The notes below the pieces were generated by a model that saw only the letters and a list, made by a program, of their open reading frames with translations, was not told the DNA's origin and did no database searches. The position numbers and the translations under genes are program-made. Shown here in pieces: positions 54,564 to 62,595 of a stretch of DNA of 64,000 nucleotides; position 1 is the first letter of the stretch; every line of letters begins with the position of its first letter. The stretch covers positions 62,001 to 126,000 of the forward strand of contig NZ_SRMF01000005.1 in the NCBI RefSeq assembly GCF_004768465.1. The letters are read 5' to 3'. The DNA is from Natronospirillum operosum. Its GTDB lineage: Bacteria > Pseudomonadota > Gammaproteobacteria > Pseudomonadales > Natronospirillaceae.

Positions 54564-55778
54564 ATGAGCCAAGGTGATCAATGGCTTCGTCATGCTGCCG
54601 GCGCGGCGGTCCTGACGAGCCTGCTGCTGGCGGGCTGTGCTGCAACGCCTGACGTGGCGGTGGACTATGCCGACATACCGGCCAGCGAATTCGAAATCGA
54701 CTTTATCGTCGAAGATCTGGACCATGCCTGGGGCATGGCCATTCTGCCTGCACCCTATGCGGACTGGGCCCTGGTGACCGAACGGCCCGGCAGGTTGTCA
54801 CTGGTGCATCTGGATACCGGCGAGCAGCGTGCGGTGGCCGGCACCCCGGAGGTGGTGGCCGAAGAGCAGGGCGGTCTGCTGGATGTGCTGGTCTGGGACG
54901 AGCCGGACAGCGAGCGGCTCTGGGTCTATCTGACCTGGTCCGGTGCCAACCCGGACCAGCCGGAACAATCGGCTACCCATACCGGGCGCGCCCAGCTGGA
55001 TCCGGATGCCCCGGCCCTGCACGACCTCGAAGTGCTGAATGTGGCCACGCCCTGGGATACCGAAACCGCACACTATGGCTCGCGTATGGTGGTGGGAGCC
55101 GACGATCATCTATACATCAGCCAGGGTGATCGCCGTCAGCGCGATGAAGCGCAGGATCTGAGCAGCCACTGGGGCAAGACATTGCGTCTGCGCATGGACG
55201 GCAGCATTCCGGATGACAACCCCTTCGTGGATGATCTGGACGCCCTGGATGCCATCTACACCTATGGCCACCGCAATGTGCAGGCCATGGCGGTGGAACC
55301 GGTGACCGGCCTGATCTGGCAGGGCGAACACGGGGAACGCAACGGTGACGAGATCAATGTCATCGATCAGCCGGGTGGCAACTACGGCTGGCCCATCGCC
55401 ACCTATGGGCGTGACTATGTCTTTCGCACCCCGATAGGGGACACGCCGCCGGATCGAGACGACACTGTGAACCCGATCTATTTCTGGACGGCCGACAACT
55501 ATGACGATGATGTGGAAGGCTTTCCGCCTTCGGGCATGGCGTTCTATCAGGGCTCGGCCTTTGCAGACTGGCAGGGGCAACTGCTGATGGGCAGCCTGTG
55601 GCATCAGTATCTGGGCCGCTTTGAACGGGATGATCGCGCGATCCGCTTCGAGCATCGCATGCTGCGCGATCAGGGCTGGCGGGTGCGTGATGTGAATGTG
55701 CATCCCGCCACCGGATACATCTATCTGCTGATAGACGCCGAGGACGCACCCCTGGTGCGGGTGCGCCCTCGGCGCTGA
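54564..55778 (+). CDS. PQQ-dependent aldose sugar dehydrogenase, lipoprotein
   Basis: 404 residues with a lipoprotein signal (LLLAGCAAT). Six-bladed propeller of the soluble glucose dehydrogenase/YliI type: DHAWGMAILP, LYISQGDRRQRDEAQDL, GHRNVQAMAVEPVTG and EHGERNGDEINVI hold the cofactor and calcium sites. Oxidises aldoses in the periplasm, given PQQ, whose synthesis genes are not in the window. GGGAGGAC precedes the ATG. Convergent with the GH13 gene. Confidence 0.9.
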   Translation: MSQGDQWLRHAAGAAVLTSLLLAGCAATPDVAVDYADIPASEFEIDFIVEDLDHAWGMAILPAPYADWALVTERPGRLSLVHLDTGEQRAVAGTPEVVAEEQGGLLDVLVWDEPDSERLWVYLTWSGANPDQPEQSATHTGRAQLDPDAPALHDLEVLNVATPWDTETAHYGSRMVVGADDHLYISQGDRRQRDEAQDLSSHWGKTLRLRMDGSIPDDNPFVDDLDALDAIYTYGHRNVQAMAVEPVTGLIWQGEHGERNGDEINVIDQPGGNYGWPIATYGRDYVFRTPIGDTPPDRDDTVNPIYFWTADNYDDDVEGFPPSGMAFYQGSAFADWQGQLLMGSLWHQYLGRFERDDRAIRFEHRMLRDQGWRVRDVNVHPATGYIYLLIDAEDAPLVRVRPRR

Positions 55779-55807
55779 TTCGACCGGTGCGGGCTGGCCG
55801 CGTCAGG

Positions 55808-57463
55808 TCAGTCCGCGCAGCGCAGTACCCGGGCCTCCCAGGGCCGCAGGGTGGACGGTTGGCCGTTGTCATCCAGGTTGCCCAGCAGCCGTTCGGCGGC
55901 TTCCAGATCCACCTTGCAGGCGCTGATGTCCGCTGGCTCATCGCTCAGGTTGGTCAGCACCAGATAGCGGTCGTCGGTACCGGTGCGCGTATAGGCATAG
56001 ACCTGATCATGAGTTGGCAGCTCGAGATCATAGTGACCATGGACCAGGGAACTGTGTTCTGCCCGCAGCCGGATCAGTTGCTGATAGAAGGCGAATACCG
56101 AGTTCGGGTCGCGCCGCTGCTGTTCCGCGTTCAGCCATTCGGTGTTCGGGTTCACCGCCAGCCAGGGCGTGCCTGAGGTAAAGCCGCCATTGGGGCTGCT
56201 GTCCCACTGCATGGGCGTGCGGGCGTTGTCGCGCGCACTGTTGCGGATCTGCTCCAGAATGTCCGCTTCGGTCCAGCCGTTGGCCATTTCTTCCGCCGCC
56301 AGGTTGCGTACTGCCACATCGTCGAACTGGTCCAGACGCTCGAACGGGAAGTTGGTCATGCCCAGTTCCTGCCCCTGATAGATAAAGGGCGTGCCCTGCA
56401 TCAGAAAGTACATGGTGGCGATGGCCGTGGCGCTTTCCCGCCAGTACTGCTCCGCATTGCCCCAGGTGGAGACCACGCGGGCGATATCGTGATTTTCCAC
56501 GAACAATGCATTCCAGCCCTGTCCTTCCAGCCCCTTCTGCCAGCGGGTCAGCGTGTCGCGCAGTGCCGGCAGGTTCAGGGCAGCATCGACATCCGAACCC
56601 CACAGCTTGATCTGCTCGAACTGAAACAGCATGTTGAACTTGTGCTGTTCCGGCGCCACCCAGTTGGGTGCATCGTCGACCGAGACGCCGGCGGCTTCGC
56701 CCACCGTCATGATGTCGTAGTGGGCAAAGGTATTGGCTCCGAGGTCGGCAATATAGGGCTGGATGCCTTCCACGTTGCGGTGCATGGGCGTGGCATTGAC
56801 CACTTCCAGCCCCTTGGGGTTGGGCATGTCGGGAAAGCCCTGCTCCTTGCGAATATGGGTGATGGCATCAATGCGGAAACCGTCCACGCCCTTGTCCAGC
56901 CACCAGCGAATCATGGTGTAGAGTGCTTCTCGGACGTCCTGGTTTTCCCAGTTCAGGTCCGGCTGCTTGCTGGAAAACAGATGCAGGCAATACTGGTCCC
57001 TGTCTTCGTAGTAGCGCCAGGCCGAGCCACTGAAGATGCTCTCCCAGTTGTTGGGCGGGCCGCCGGCCTTGCCGTCGCGCCAGATGTACCAGTCGCTCTT
57101 CGGGTTGTCCCGGGACTGGCGGGATTCCTGAAACCAGGCGTGCTCGTCACTGGTGTGGTTGAGCACCAGATCGAGCAGGATGCGGATACCGCGAGCATGG
57201 GCTTCTGCCAGCAGGCGGTCGAAGTCGGCCATGGTGCCGAACTCGGCCATGATGGCCTGATAGTCGCTGACGTCATAGCCGTTGTCGTCGTTGGGTGAGC
57301 GGAATATGGGGCTCAGCCAGATAACGTTGATGCCCAGTTCCTTCAGGTAATCCAGCTTTTCGATAATGCCCGGCAGGTCACCGATGCCGTCCCCGTTGCT
57401 GTCGTTGAAACTGAGGGGATACACCTGGTACACCACGGCGTCTTTCCACCAGGGTTGGGTCAT
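55808..57463 (-). CDS. GH13 alpha-glucosidase/oligo-1,6-glucosidase
   Basis: 551 residues, cytoplasmic. Conserved regions: WWKDAVVYQVYPLSFNDSNG, region II DGFRIDAITHI (nucleophile Asp), MTVGEAAG (acid Glu) and FVENHDIARVV (Asp). Size and motifs fit subfamilies 17, 23, 29 and 31. Region II has Ala after the nucleophile Asp where maltases often have Thr and isomaltases Val, so the linkage preference is open. Start ATG 57463 (MTQPWWKDAVVYQ) with AGG upstream; a GTG at 57472 is possible. A LacI-type operator sits 86 bases upstream. Confidence 0.93.
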   Translation of the reverse strand: MTQPWWKDAVVYQVYPLSFNDSNGDGIGDLPGIIEKLDYLKELGINVIWLSPIFRSPNDDNGYDVSDYQAIMAEFGTMADFDRLLAEAHARGIRILLDLVLNHTSDEHAWFQESRQSRDNPKSDWYIWRDGKAGGPPNNWESIFSGSAWRYYEDRDQYCLHLFSSKQPDLNWENQDVREALYTMIRWWLDKGVDGFRIDAITHIRKEQGFPDMPNPKGLEVVNATPMHRNVEGIQPYIADLGANTFAHYDIMTVGEAAGVSVDDAPNWVAPEQHKFNMLFQFEQIKLWGSDVDAALNLPALRDTLTRWQKGLEGQGWNALFVENHDIARVVSTWGNAEQYWRESATAIATMYFLMQGTPFIYQGQELGMTNFPFERLDQFDDVAVRNLAAEEMANGWTEADILEQIRNSARDNARTPMQWDSSPNGGFTSGTPWLAVNPNTEWLNAEQQRRDPNSVFAFYQQLIRLRAEHSSLVHGHYDLELPTHDQVYAYTRTGTDDRYLVLTNLSDEPADISACKVDLEAAERLLGNLDDNGQPSTLRPWEARVLRCAD

Positions 57464-57548
57464 GACTGTCACCTGTGTTCTGAAATTGAAAAATTGCGAA
57501 GCTGAGCAGTTGCGAAGCCGAATGCGCTGGCGCCGAACCCGGCTTGGG

Positions 57549-57558
57549 TAAGCGCTTG
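57549..57558. promoter_or_regulatory. LacI-family operator-like site
   Basis: TAAGCGCTTG with the palindromic core AAGCGCTT (57550-57557), the type of site bound by GalR/LacI-family regulators. It lies between the GH13 gene and the LysR gene. The rbsR product is the only LacI protein in the window, but a regulator elsewhere could also bind. Confidence 0.4.
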
Positions 57559-57621
57559 CAGTCGAGGGCCTATGCTAGTGAGGCATGGCACGGAGAGAAA
57601 ATACTTTTTTCACCGAGTGAT

Positions 57622-57636
57622 ATAGATAGAATCTAT
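57622..57636. promoter_or_regulatory. LysR-box-like palindrome (T-N11-A)
   Basis: ATAGAT-AGA-ATCTAT is a perfect palindrome containing the T-N11-A spacing of LysR binding sites. It directly adjoins the first heptamer of the tandem repeat and is 100 bases before the LysR gene start, so it may be its own operator. Confidence 0.55.
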
Positions 57637-57713
57637 GTCGAAAGTCGAAAGTCGAAAGTCGAAAGTCGAAAGTCGAAAGTCGAAAGTCGAAAGTCGAAAG
57701 TCGAAAGTCGAAA
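57637..57713. repeat. 11 perfect tandem copies of GTCGAAA
   Basis: 77 bases made of eleven identical 7-base units, ending just before CCAGAGAGC and the GAGG ribosome site of the LysR gene. A long perfect array in the leader is prone to copy-number change by slippage, which would alter spacing between the LysR-box-like site and the start. The unit is seven bases long, so each change also shifts any frame read through it. Confidence 0.95.
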
Positions 57714-57735
57714 CCAGAGAGCATCGAGGCAGACC

Positions 57736-58740
57736 TTGGAAAAATCACTGCGCCAGTTTCTGGCCGTGGCGGAGCTGAAGAGCATCAGCCAGGCGGCCCA
57801 GAGGCTGTTCATCAGCCAGCCCACGCTGACTCACAACATGAAGAAGCTGGAAGCCTCGCTCGGGGTCGATCTTTTTGTGCGCACGGCACGGGGCGTGAGG
57901 CTGACGCCCTATGGCGACAAGTTGCTGGAGCAGGCCCGCATAATGCAGCGGGTGCATGACAATGCCATGGAAGAGCTGACCCGGCTGAAAGAGCGGCGAG
58001 AGCGCGGCATACGCATGGGCGTCGGCATGGCCTGGTGGCATCTGTTCTTTCGCGATCTGCTGCGCCAGTATCGGGCGGATCACCCGGAGGCTCCCGTGCA
58101 CATCGAACTGGGCAACCACCTGCGCTCCATGGATCAGTTGCTGGCCGGTGATATCGACCTGTTCATGGGGCATCAGATTGTCGGCCTGCATGCCAGCGGC
58201 GGCGCCGAGTTCCAGCCCCTCTTTATGTGCTTTGACAGTGCCTGGGTGCGTGCCGGCCATCCACTGCTGCAGCAACCGCACTGTACCCCCGAAGACCTGC
58301 TGGCCTTCCCGCATCTGGACATTACCCCGGATGAAACGCGGTATCGGGAAGTGGTGCAGGACCTGGAACAGAAGGAGGCCCAGCGCAGCGCCTATCACCT
58401 GCGCGAGCGGGTAGTCTGGTCCTCCAGCTCCATGAGCGCCGGGCTGGATATCCTGCGCGCAAGCGACGCCGTCATGGTCTACACCTCGTCCATGGCACCG
58501 TATTTCCGTGCCCAGGGTCTGGAGGAACTGCCCATCGACCTGCCGCAGCCGTTCACGGTCGGTATCTACTGCCTGCAGGAACGCCTGGATGAACCTTCGG
58601 TGGACCATCTGATTCGGCTGGTGCGGCATTGGTTGTCCGGTCTGGATCTGGCTTGGCATCGGCTGCAGCCGTTGCCGGATGTCAGCGTTGATTCAGGGGA
58701 AGCGTTGACTGTCGAGCAATCAGGTGGGGCTCAAGAGTGA
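57736..58740 (+). CDS. LysR family regulator downstream of heptamer array
   Basis: 334 residues: helix-turn-helix SISQAAQRLFISQPTLTHNM (about 13-32) and a C-terminal effector domain. I chose TTG at 57736 (read LEKSLRQFLAVAE) because GAGG is 6 bases upstream and it begins at the usual position for LysR proteins. The open frame continues upstream through the heptamers as VESRKSK repeats, which is almost certainly not protein. Divergent from the GH13 gene. It overlaps the 3' end of rbsR by 59 bases, tail to tail. Confidence 0.88.
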   Translation: MEKSLRQFLAVAELKSISQAAQRLFISQPTLTHNMKKLEASLGVDLFVRTARGVRLTPYGDKLLEQARIMQRVHDNAMEELTRLKERRERGIRMGVGMAWWHLFFRDLLRQYRADHPEAPVHIELGNHLRSMDQLLAGDIDLFMGHQIVGLHASGGAEFQPLFMCFDSAWVRAGHPLLQQPHCTPEDLLAFPHLDITPDETRYREVVQDLEQKEAQRSAYHLRERVVWSSSSMSAGLDILRASDAVMVYTSSMAPYFRAQGLEELPIDLPQPFTVGIYCLQERLDEPSVDHLIRLVRHWLSGLDLAWHRLQPLPDVSVDSGEALTVEQSGGAQE

Positions 58741-59689
58741 TTGTCCTGAGTGGGCTATCCGGGTTTTTGATGCGGTCCAATAGTAAATCCACAGCGTTTG
58801 CACCCAAACGTTCCTTGGGCTGCTCAATTGTGCTGAGTGATGGCACCAGATAACTGCTGAGTTCGATATTGTCGTAACCGATCAGGGACATGTCATCAGG
58901 TACTCGCAAACCGGCTTCCTGCAGTGCCTTGAGGGCACCGGCTGCCATCATGTCGTTCCCGGCAATGATCGCCGTCGGGCGCTGCTTTGCCTTGAGGATT
59001 GTCTGCGCACCGCGATAACCACCAGCCAACTCAAAATCGCCCTCGGCAACCCAGTCTTTCCGAAGCTCAACCCCGGCTTCCTGCAGGGCGTCACAAAACC
59101 CTGAGTAGCGTTCATCTGCGGTTCTCTTGCCGCTGGGGCCTCGAAGTACGCCGATGGCCTGGTGGCCGAGGTCCAGGAGATGTCGCGCCGCGAGGTAACC
59201 ACCGCGCCGGCCCTCTTCCTGAATCAGGTCGACATTCAGATTGGTGATACCCCAGTCGGCGACAACCACAGGCATGACAAGGTCATCCTTGCTCAGGTGA
59301 AGCGCTGGGTTGACCTGGGTGCACATCAGTATGGTGCCATCGACCTGGCGCTCCCGCAAAACCTCCAGCGCCTCTTTCAGTCTTTCGGAATTGCCTCGGG
59401 TGTTGGCAATAATCAGGCTGTAACCCAGTTCGTAGCAGCGTTGCTCCACAGCTTGCAGCACTTCTGCATAAAAGGGATTGGTACTGGTGGTGACCACCAT
59501 GCCCAGAGTAAGCGTTCTGCTGGCTTTCAGGCTTCGGGCGACGCCTGACGGCTTATAGCGCAGTTCTGCGGCGGCAGACTCGACTCGAGCCTTGGTCTCC
59601 GGTTTCACTGGCCTTTTGTTGTTAAGTACATTGCTGACAGTACAGGTGGAAACGCCTGCGCGTTGCGCCACTTCTTTGATGGTGGGCAT
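58682..59689 (-). CDS. rbsR: LacI family regulator of the ribose operon
   Basis: 335 residues; N-terminal helix-turn-helix TIKEVAQRAGVSTCTVSNVL (about 3-22), hinge, and a periplasmic-binding-like sensor (TNPFYAEVLQAVEQRCYELG; RRGGYLAARHLLDLGH; IIAGNDMMAAGALKALQEAG). Represses rbs genes in the absence of ribose in relatives. Six bases after rbsK, so it is the last gene of the operon, unlike E. coli only in lacking rbsD here. Convergent overlap of 59 bases with the LysR gene. Confidence 0.92.
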   Translation of the reverse strand: MPTIKEVAQRAGVSTCTVSNVLNNKRPVKPETKARVESAAAELRYKPSGVARSLKASRTLTLGMVVTTSTNPFYAEVLQAVEQRCYELGYSLIIANTRGNSERLKEALEVLRERQVDGTILMCTQVNPALHLSKDDLVMPVVVADWGITNLNVDLIQEEGRRGGYLAARHLLDLGHQAIGVLRGPSGKRTADERYSGFCDALQEAGVELRKDWVAEGDFELAGGYRGAQTILKAKQRPTAIIAGNDMMAAGALKALQEAGLRVPDDMSLIGYDNIELSSYLVPSLSTIEQPKERLGANAVDLLLDRIKNPDSPLRTITLEPHLIARQSTLPLNQR

Positions 59690-59695
59690 AGTGTG

Positions 59696-60640
59696 CTATT
59701 GCTCCAGGAACTTCTTTATATCAGGTGCCCTCGGAATGGCTGGCTGTGCACCAGCCACTGTTACGGCAAGTGCTGCTGCCGCCTGAGCATATCGAATAGC
59801 ATTCTTGATTGATGTCCCCTGTGCCAGTTGGCTGACGAGAGCTCCGTTGAAGGTGTCGCCTGCGCCTGTAGTGTCCACAGCTGTCACCGTTTTTCCTGGT
59901 ATCAATACGCCATCTTCATGCTGCTGGCTTAACCAGACGCCACGCGCGCCCAGCGTGACCAGCACCGTTGGTACGCCAGCCTGGTGTATAATCTCGCACG
60001 CCGCTGCCAGACTTGTTTCGTCAGACACCGGGATACCGGTAAGCGCTTCCAACTCGGTCTCGTTGGGTGTGAGTATGTCCACATCAGTCAGCATGCTGAG
60101 CTCAAAATCACGCATGGGTGCCGGGTTGAGTATCACCTGCCCTCCACTGATCTTGACCTGCCGAATGGCCGCCAGGTTGAGCGCATGAGGTACTTCGTGC
60201 TGCACCAGAAGCCAAGAGGTGCGCGCCAGCACGCCCGCCTGTTCGCTGGTCAGTGCCTGGAACTGGCCATTGGCATTGGGCACGATCGTGATGCAGTTTT
60301 CACCTTCAGCATTGACTTGAATTAGTGCCACGCCTGTTCTTTCTCCGGATAACTCCAGCACGTGATCAGTGTTTATGCCATCATCCGAGAGCGCTTGAAC
60401 AAGCGCTCTGCCACCTGCATCCTGCCCAATGGCTGCAAGGAAGTGTACAGGGAGCAGAGCATCACAGGAAACTGATGCGGGCAAGGCTCGTGCGGTGGCG
60501 AGGGCCTGGTTGGCCCCCTTGCCACCATGAAATACCTCATAGTGCGTGCCTGTCAGCGTTTCACCCGGTTCGGGAAAATGAGGCACCCTGACGACATGAT
60601 CCAGGTTCACACTGCCCAGAATTGTAATGCCCCTTGGCAT
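59696..60640 (-). CDS. rbsK: ribokinase
   Basis: 314 residues, PfkB family: N-terminal ITILGSVNLDHVVRVPHFPE, GGKGANQALA, and C-terminal anion-hole and base DTTGAGDTFNGALV. Phosphorylates ribose to ribose 5-phosphate in the cytoplasm. Start at 60640 (MPRGITILG), with GGGAG upstream; an in-frame ATG at 60682 sits on the rbsB stop without a ribosome site. The gap to rbsB is 41 bases. Confidence 0.95.
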   Translation of the reverse strand: MPRGITILGSVNLDHVVRVPHFPEPGETLTGTHYEVFHGGKGANQALATARALPASVSCDALLPVHFLAAIGQDAGGRALVQALSDDGINTDHVLELSGERTGVALIQVNAEGENCITIVPNANGQFQALTSEQAGVLARTSWLLVQHEVPHALNLAAIRQVKISGGQVILNPAPMRDFELSMLTDVDILTPNETELEALTGIPVSDETSLAAACEIIHQAGVPTVLVTLGARGVWLSQQHEDGVLIPGKTVTAVDTTGAGDTFNGALVSQLAQGTSIKNAIRYAQAAAALAVTVAGAQPAIPRAPDIKKFLEQ

Positions 60641-60681
60641 GCTCAGTTCTCCCTCTCCGGTTTCTCTCTGTGGTTGCTGCA

Positions 60682-61566
60682 TTAATCCGCAGTAATGACC
60701 TGCAGTGGGACGGGGATGTTGCCTTCAACGGTCTCTCCGTTCAGGTAACGTACAGCAGTTTCAACCGCCACAGCGCCAATTTCATAGGGTTGCTGGGCGA
60801 CCGTTGCAGCCATGCGACCGGCTTCCACGGCGGCAATCCCGTCGTCCGTACCGTCAAAGCCGACGACCAGGATATTGGGCTGGTTGGAGGCTGCAATGGC
60901 ACGCAATGCGCCCAGCGCCATTTCGTCGTTCTGCGCAAATACCGCGTCAATGTTGCGATTACCGGTCAGCAGGTTCTCCATGACATTCAGGCCTTCCGTG
61001 CGATCAAAGTTGGCCGGCTGTGATGCCAGGACTTCAAAACCGTGAGCTTCAATGGCCTGAGCAAAACCTTCACCACGCTCACGTGCTGCTGATGTGCCGG
61101 GAATGCCTTCCAACTGGATGACCCGTGCATTGGCGCCTACCTGCTGGGCAATAAAGTCGCCCGCCATACGGCCGCCCAGCACATTATCCGAGGCGACATG
61201 GGAAATATAGTTTCCAGCACTGGCGCCTCGGTCTACGGTAAATACCGGCACATCGCGGTTGTTGGCCAGACGCACGGCGTTGACCACGGAGTCCGAATCG
61301 GTGGGGTTGATGAGCAGCGCGTCAATATTGCGCTGCAACAGATCTTCCACATTGGACAGTTCGCGCGCCGGGTCGTTCTGGGCATCCACAATGCGCAGAT
61401 CATAACCCAGTTCATTGGCCTTATCAGCGGCGCCGTCGCGCAGGGTCACAAAGAATGGATTGTTCAGGGTGGAGACGGATATGGCGAGGGTGCCTTCTGC
61501 AACGGCGCTTCCTGTCAATCCGGCCAGGGCAATGGTTGCCACCAATAGCTGCTTCATTGTTTTCAT
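60682..61566 (-). CDS. rbsB: ribose-type ABC transporter, substrate-binding protein
   Basis: 294 residues, signal peptide [23 protein letters not shown], then the type I fold with [57 protein letters not shown] and [14 protein letters not shown], close to RbsB. GAGG 8 bases before the ATG. Delivers ribose to RbsC. It is the third gene of the operon. Confidence 0.94.
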   Translation of the reverse strand: MKTMKQLLVATIALAGLTGSAVAEGTLAISVSTLNNPFFVTLRDGAADKANELGYDLRIVDAQNDPARELSNVEDLLQRNIDALLINPTDSDSVVNAVRLANNRDVPVFTVDRGASAGNYISHVASDNVLGGRMAGDFIAQQVGANARVIQLEGIPGTSAARERGEGFAQAIEAHGFEVLASQPANFDRTEGLNVMENLLTGNRNIDAVFAQNDEMALGALRAIAASNQPNILVVGFDGTDDGIAAVEAGRMAATVAQQPYEIGAVAVETAVRYLNGETVEGNIPVPLQVITAD

Positions 61567-61626
61567 TGTCGTTACCTCACATGGGCTGCTTGTTATTGTG
61601 ACGGACCAGGCCGTCTTTGGGTTGAG

Positions 61627-62595
61627 TTACTGCTTGCTTCTGGTATCCACGAGCACCGCCAGCAAAATGACCGAAGCTTTCACGATCATCTGGAAATAGG
61701 ACGATACATCCAGAAGGTTGAGAGCGTTGTTCAGCACACCTATGATCAGTGCGCCGATGAGTGTGCCGGAGATGAATCCCCGACCTCCCGCAAGACTGGT
61801 GCCTCCGATCACGACCGCCGCAATGGCATCGAGTTCATACATGGTGCCGGCGGTGGGCTGCGCGGAGGACAAACGGCTGGTGACTATGATGGCCGCCAGA
61901 GCTGACATCAGACCGCTGATGGCGTAGACGCTGATCTTGACCAGATTGACATTGATGCCGGACAGGCGAGCGGCCGCTTCGTTACCGCCCACGGCGTAGA
62001 TGTATCGCCCGAGTCGAGTATGGTTGAGCAGATACCAGCCGCCCAGAAAGGAGACCGCCATCAACCAGACCGGCACGGGAATGCCCAGCACATAGCCGGT
62101 GCCGAACCAGGAGAAGGCTTCTGCGGCGGGCCCGAAACCCATGGATACCGGTCGGCCATCGGTAAATACCAGGGTGACCCCGCGCAGCAAGGTCATGGCT
62201 ACCAGGGTTGCGATAAAGGCCTGGACCTTGCCCAGGGCAATCACGGTACCGGTAATGCCGCCCAGCACAGCGCCGGCAGTCAACACCAGAATAAACGACA
62301 GCGCCACGTTGATATCCAGACCAATGAGTGTGGCAGCAATGGCGCCAGTGAGTGCCAGTACCGAGCCGACGCTCAAGTCAATGCCGGCGGTGATGATGAC
62401 CATGGTCATACCCACCGCGATGATGGCGTTGATTGAGGTTTGGCGCAGGATATTGAGCAGGTTGTTCATCGTGAAGAACTCGGCATTCAGTATCGAGATC
62501 ACCAGGACCAGCGCCAGCAACCCCAGAAGTGCCTTCTGAGCCAGCAGGAGGTCCTTTATTTTGCTGCCGGAGAAATAATGGATAAGGGCGTTCAT
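61627..62595 (-). CDS. rbsC: ribose-type ABC transporter permease
   Basis: 322 residues with eight to ten membrane helices; motifs [20 protein letters not shown] followed by [20 protein letters not shown] and [17 protein letters not shown] are those of RbsC. Its ATG overlaps the rbsA stop by four bases. A 60-base gap to rbsB contains a small GACGG/CCGTC hairpin (61602-61617). Confidence 0.95.
   Translation of the reverse strand: MNALIHYFSGSKIKDLLLAQKALLGLLALVLVISILNAEFFTMNNLLNILRQTSINAIIAVGMTMVIITAGIDLSVGSVLALTGAIAATLIGLDINVALSFILVLTAGAVLGGITGTVIALGKVQAFIATLVAMTLLRGVTLVFTDGRPVSMGFGPAAEAFSWFGTGYVLGIPVPVWLMAVSFLGGWYLLNHTRLGRYIYAVGGNEAAARLSGINVNLVKISVYAISGLMSALAAIIVTSRLSSAQPTAGTMYELDAIAAVVIGGTSLAGGRGFISGTLIGALIIGVLNNALNLLDVSSYFQMIVKASVILLAVLVDTRSKQ

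Noticed and set aside
57637-57713. Heptamer array considered as a CRISPR-like or origin iteron array
   Set aside because: No spacers, and the unit is too short for CRISPR; no replication gene or DnaA boxes nearby.
57544-57735. N-terminal extension of the LysR protein containing VESRKSK repeats
   Set aside because: It is the translation of the DNA heptamers; GAGG and a TTG at 57736 put the start at the normal place for LysR proteins.
60041-60048. Second AAGCGCTT, same core as the operator-like site at 57550
   Set aside because: Lies within the rbsK coding sequence; an eight-base palindrome can occur there by chance.
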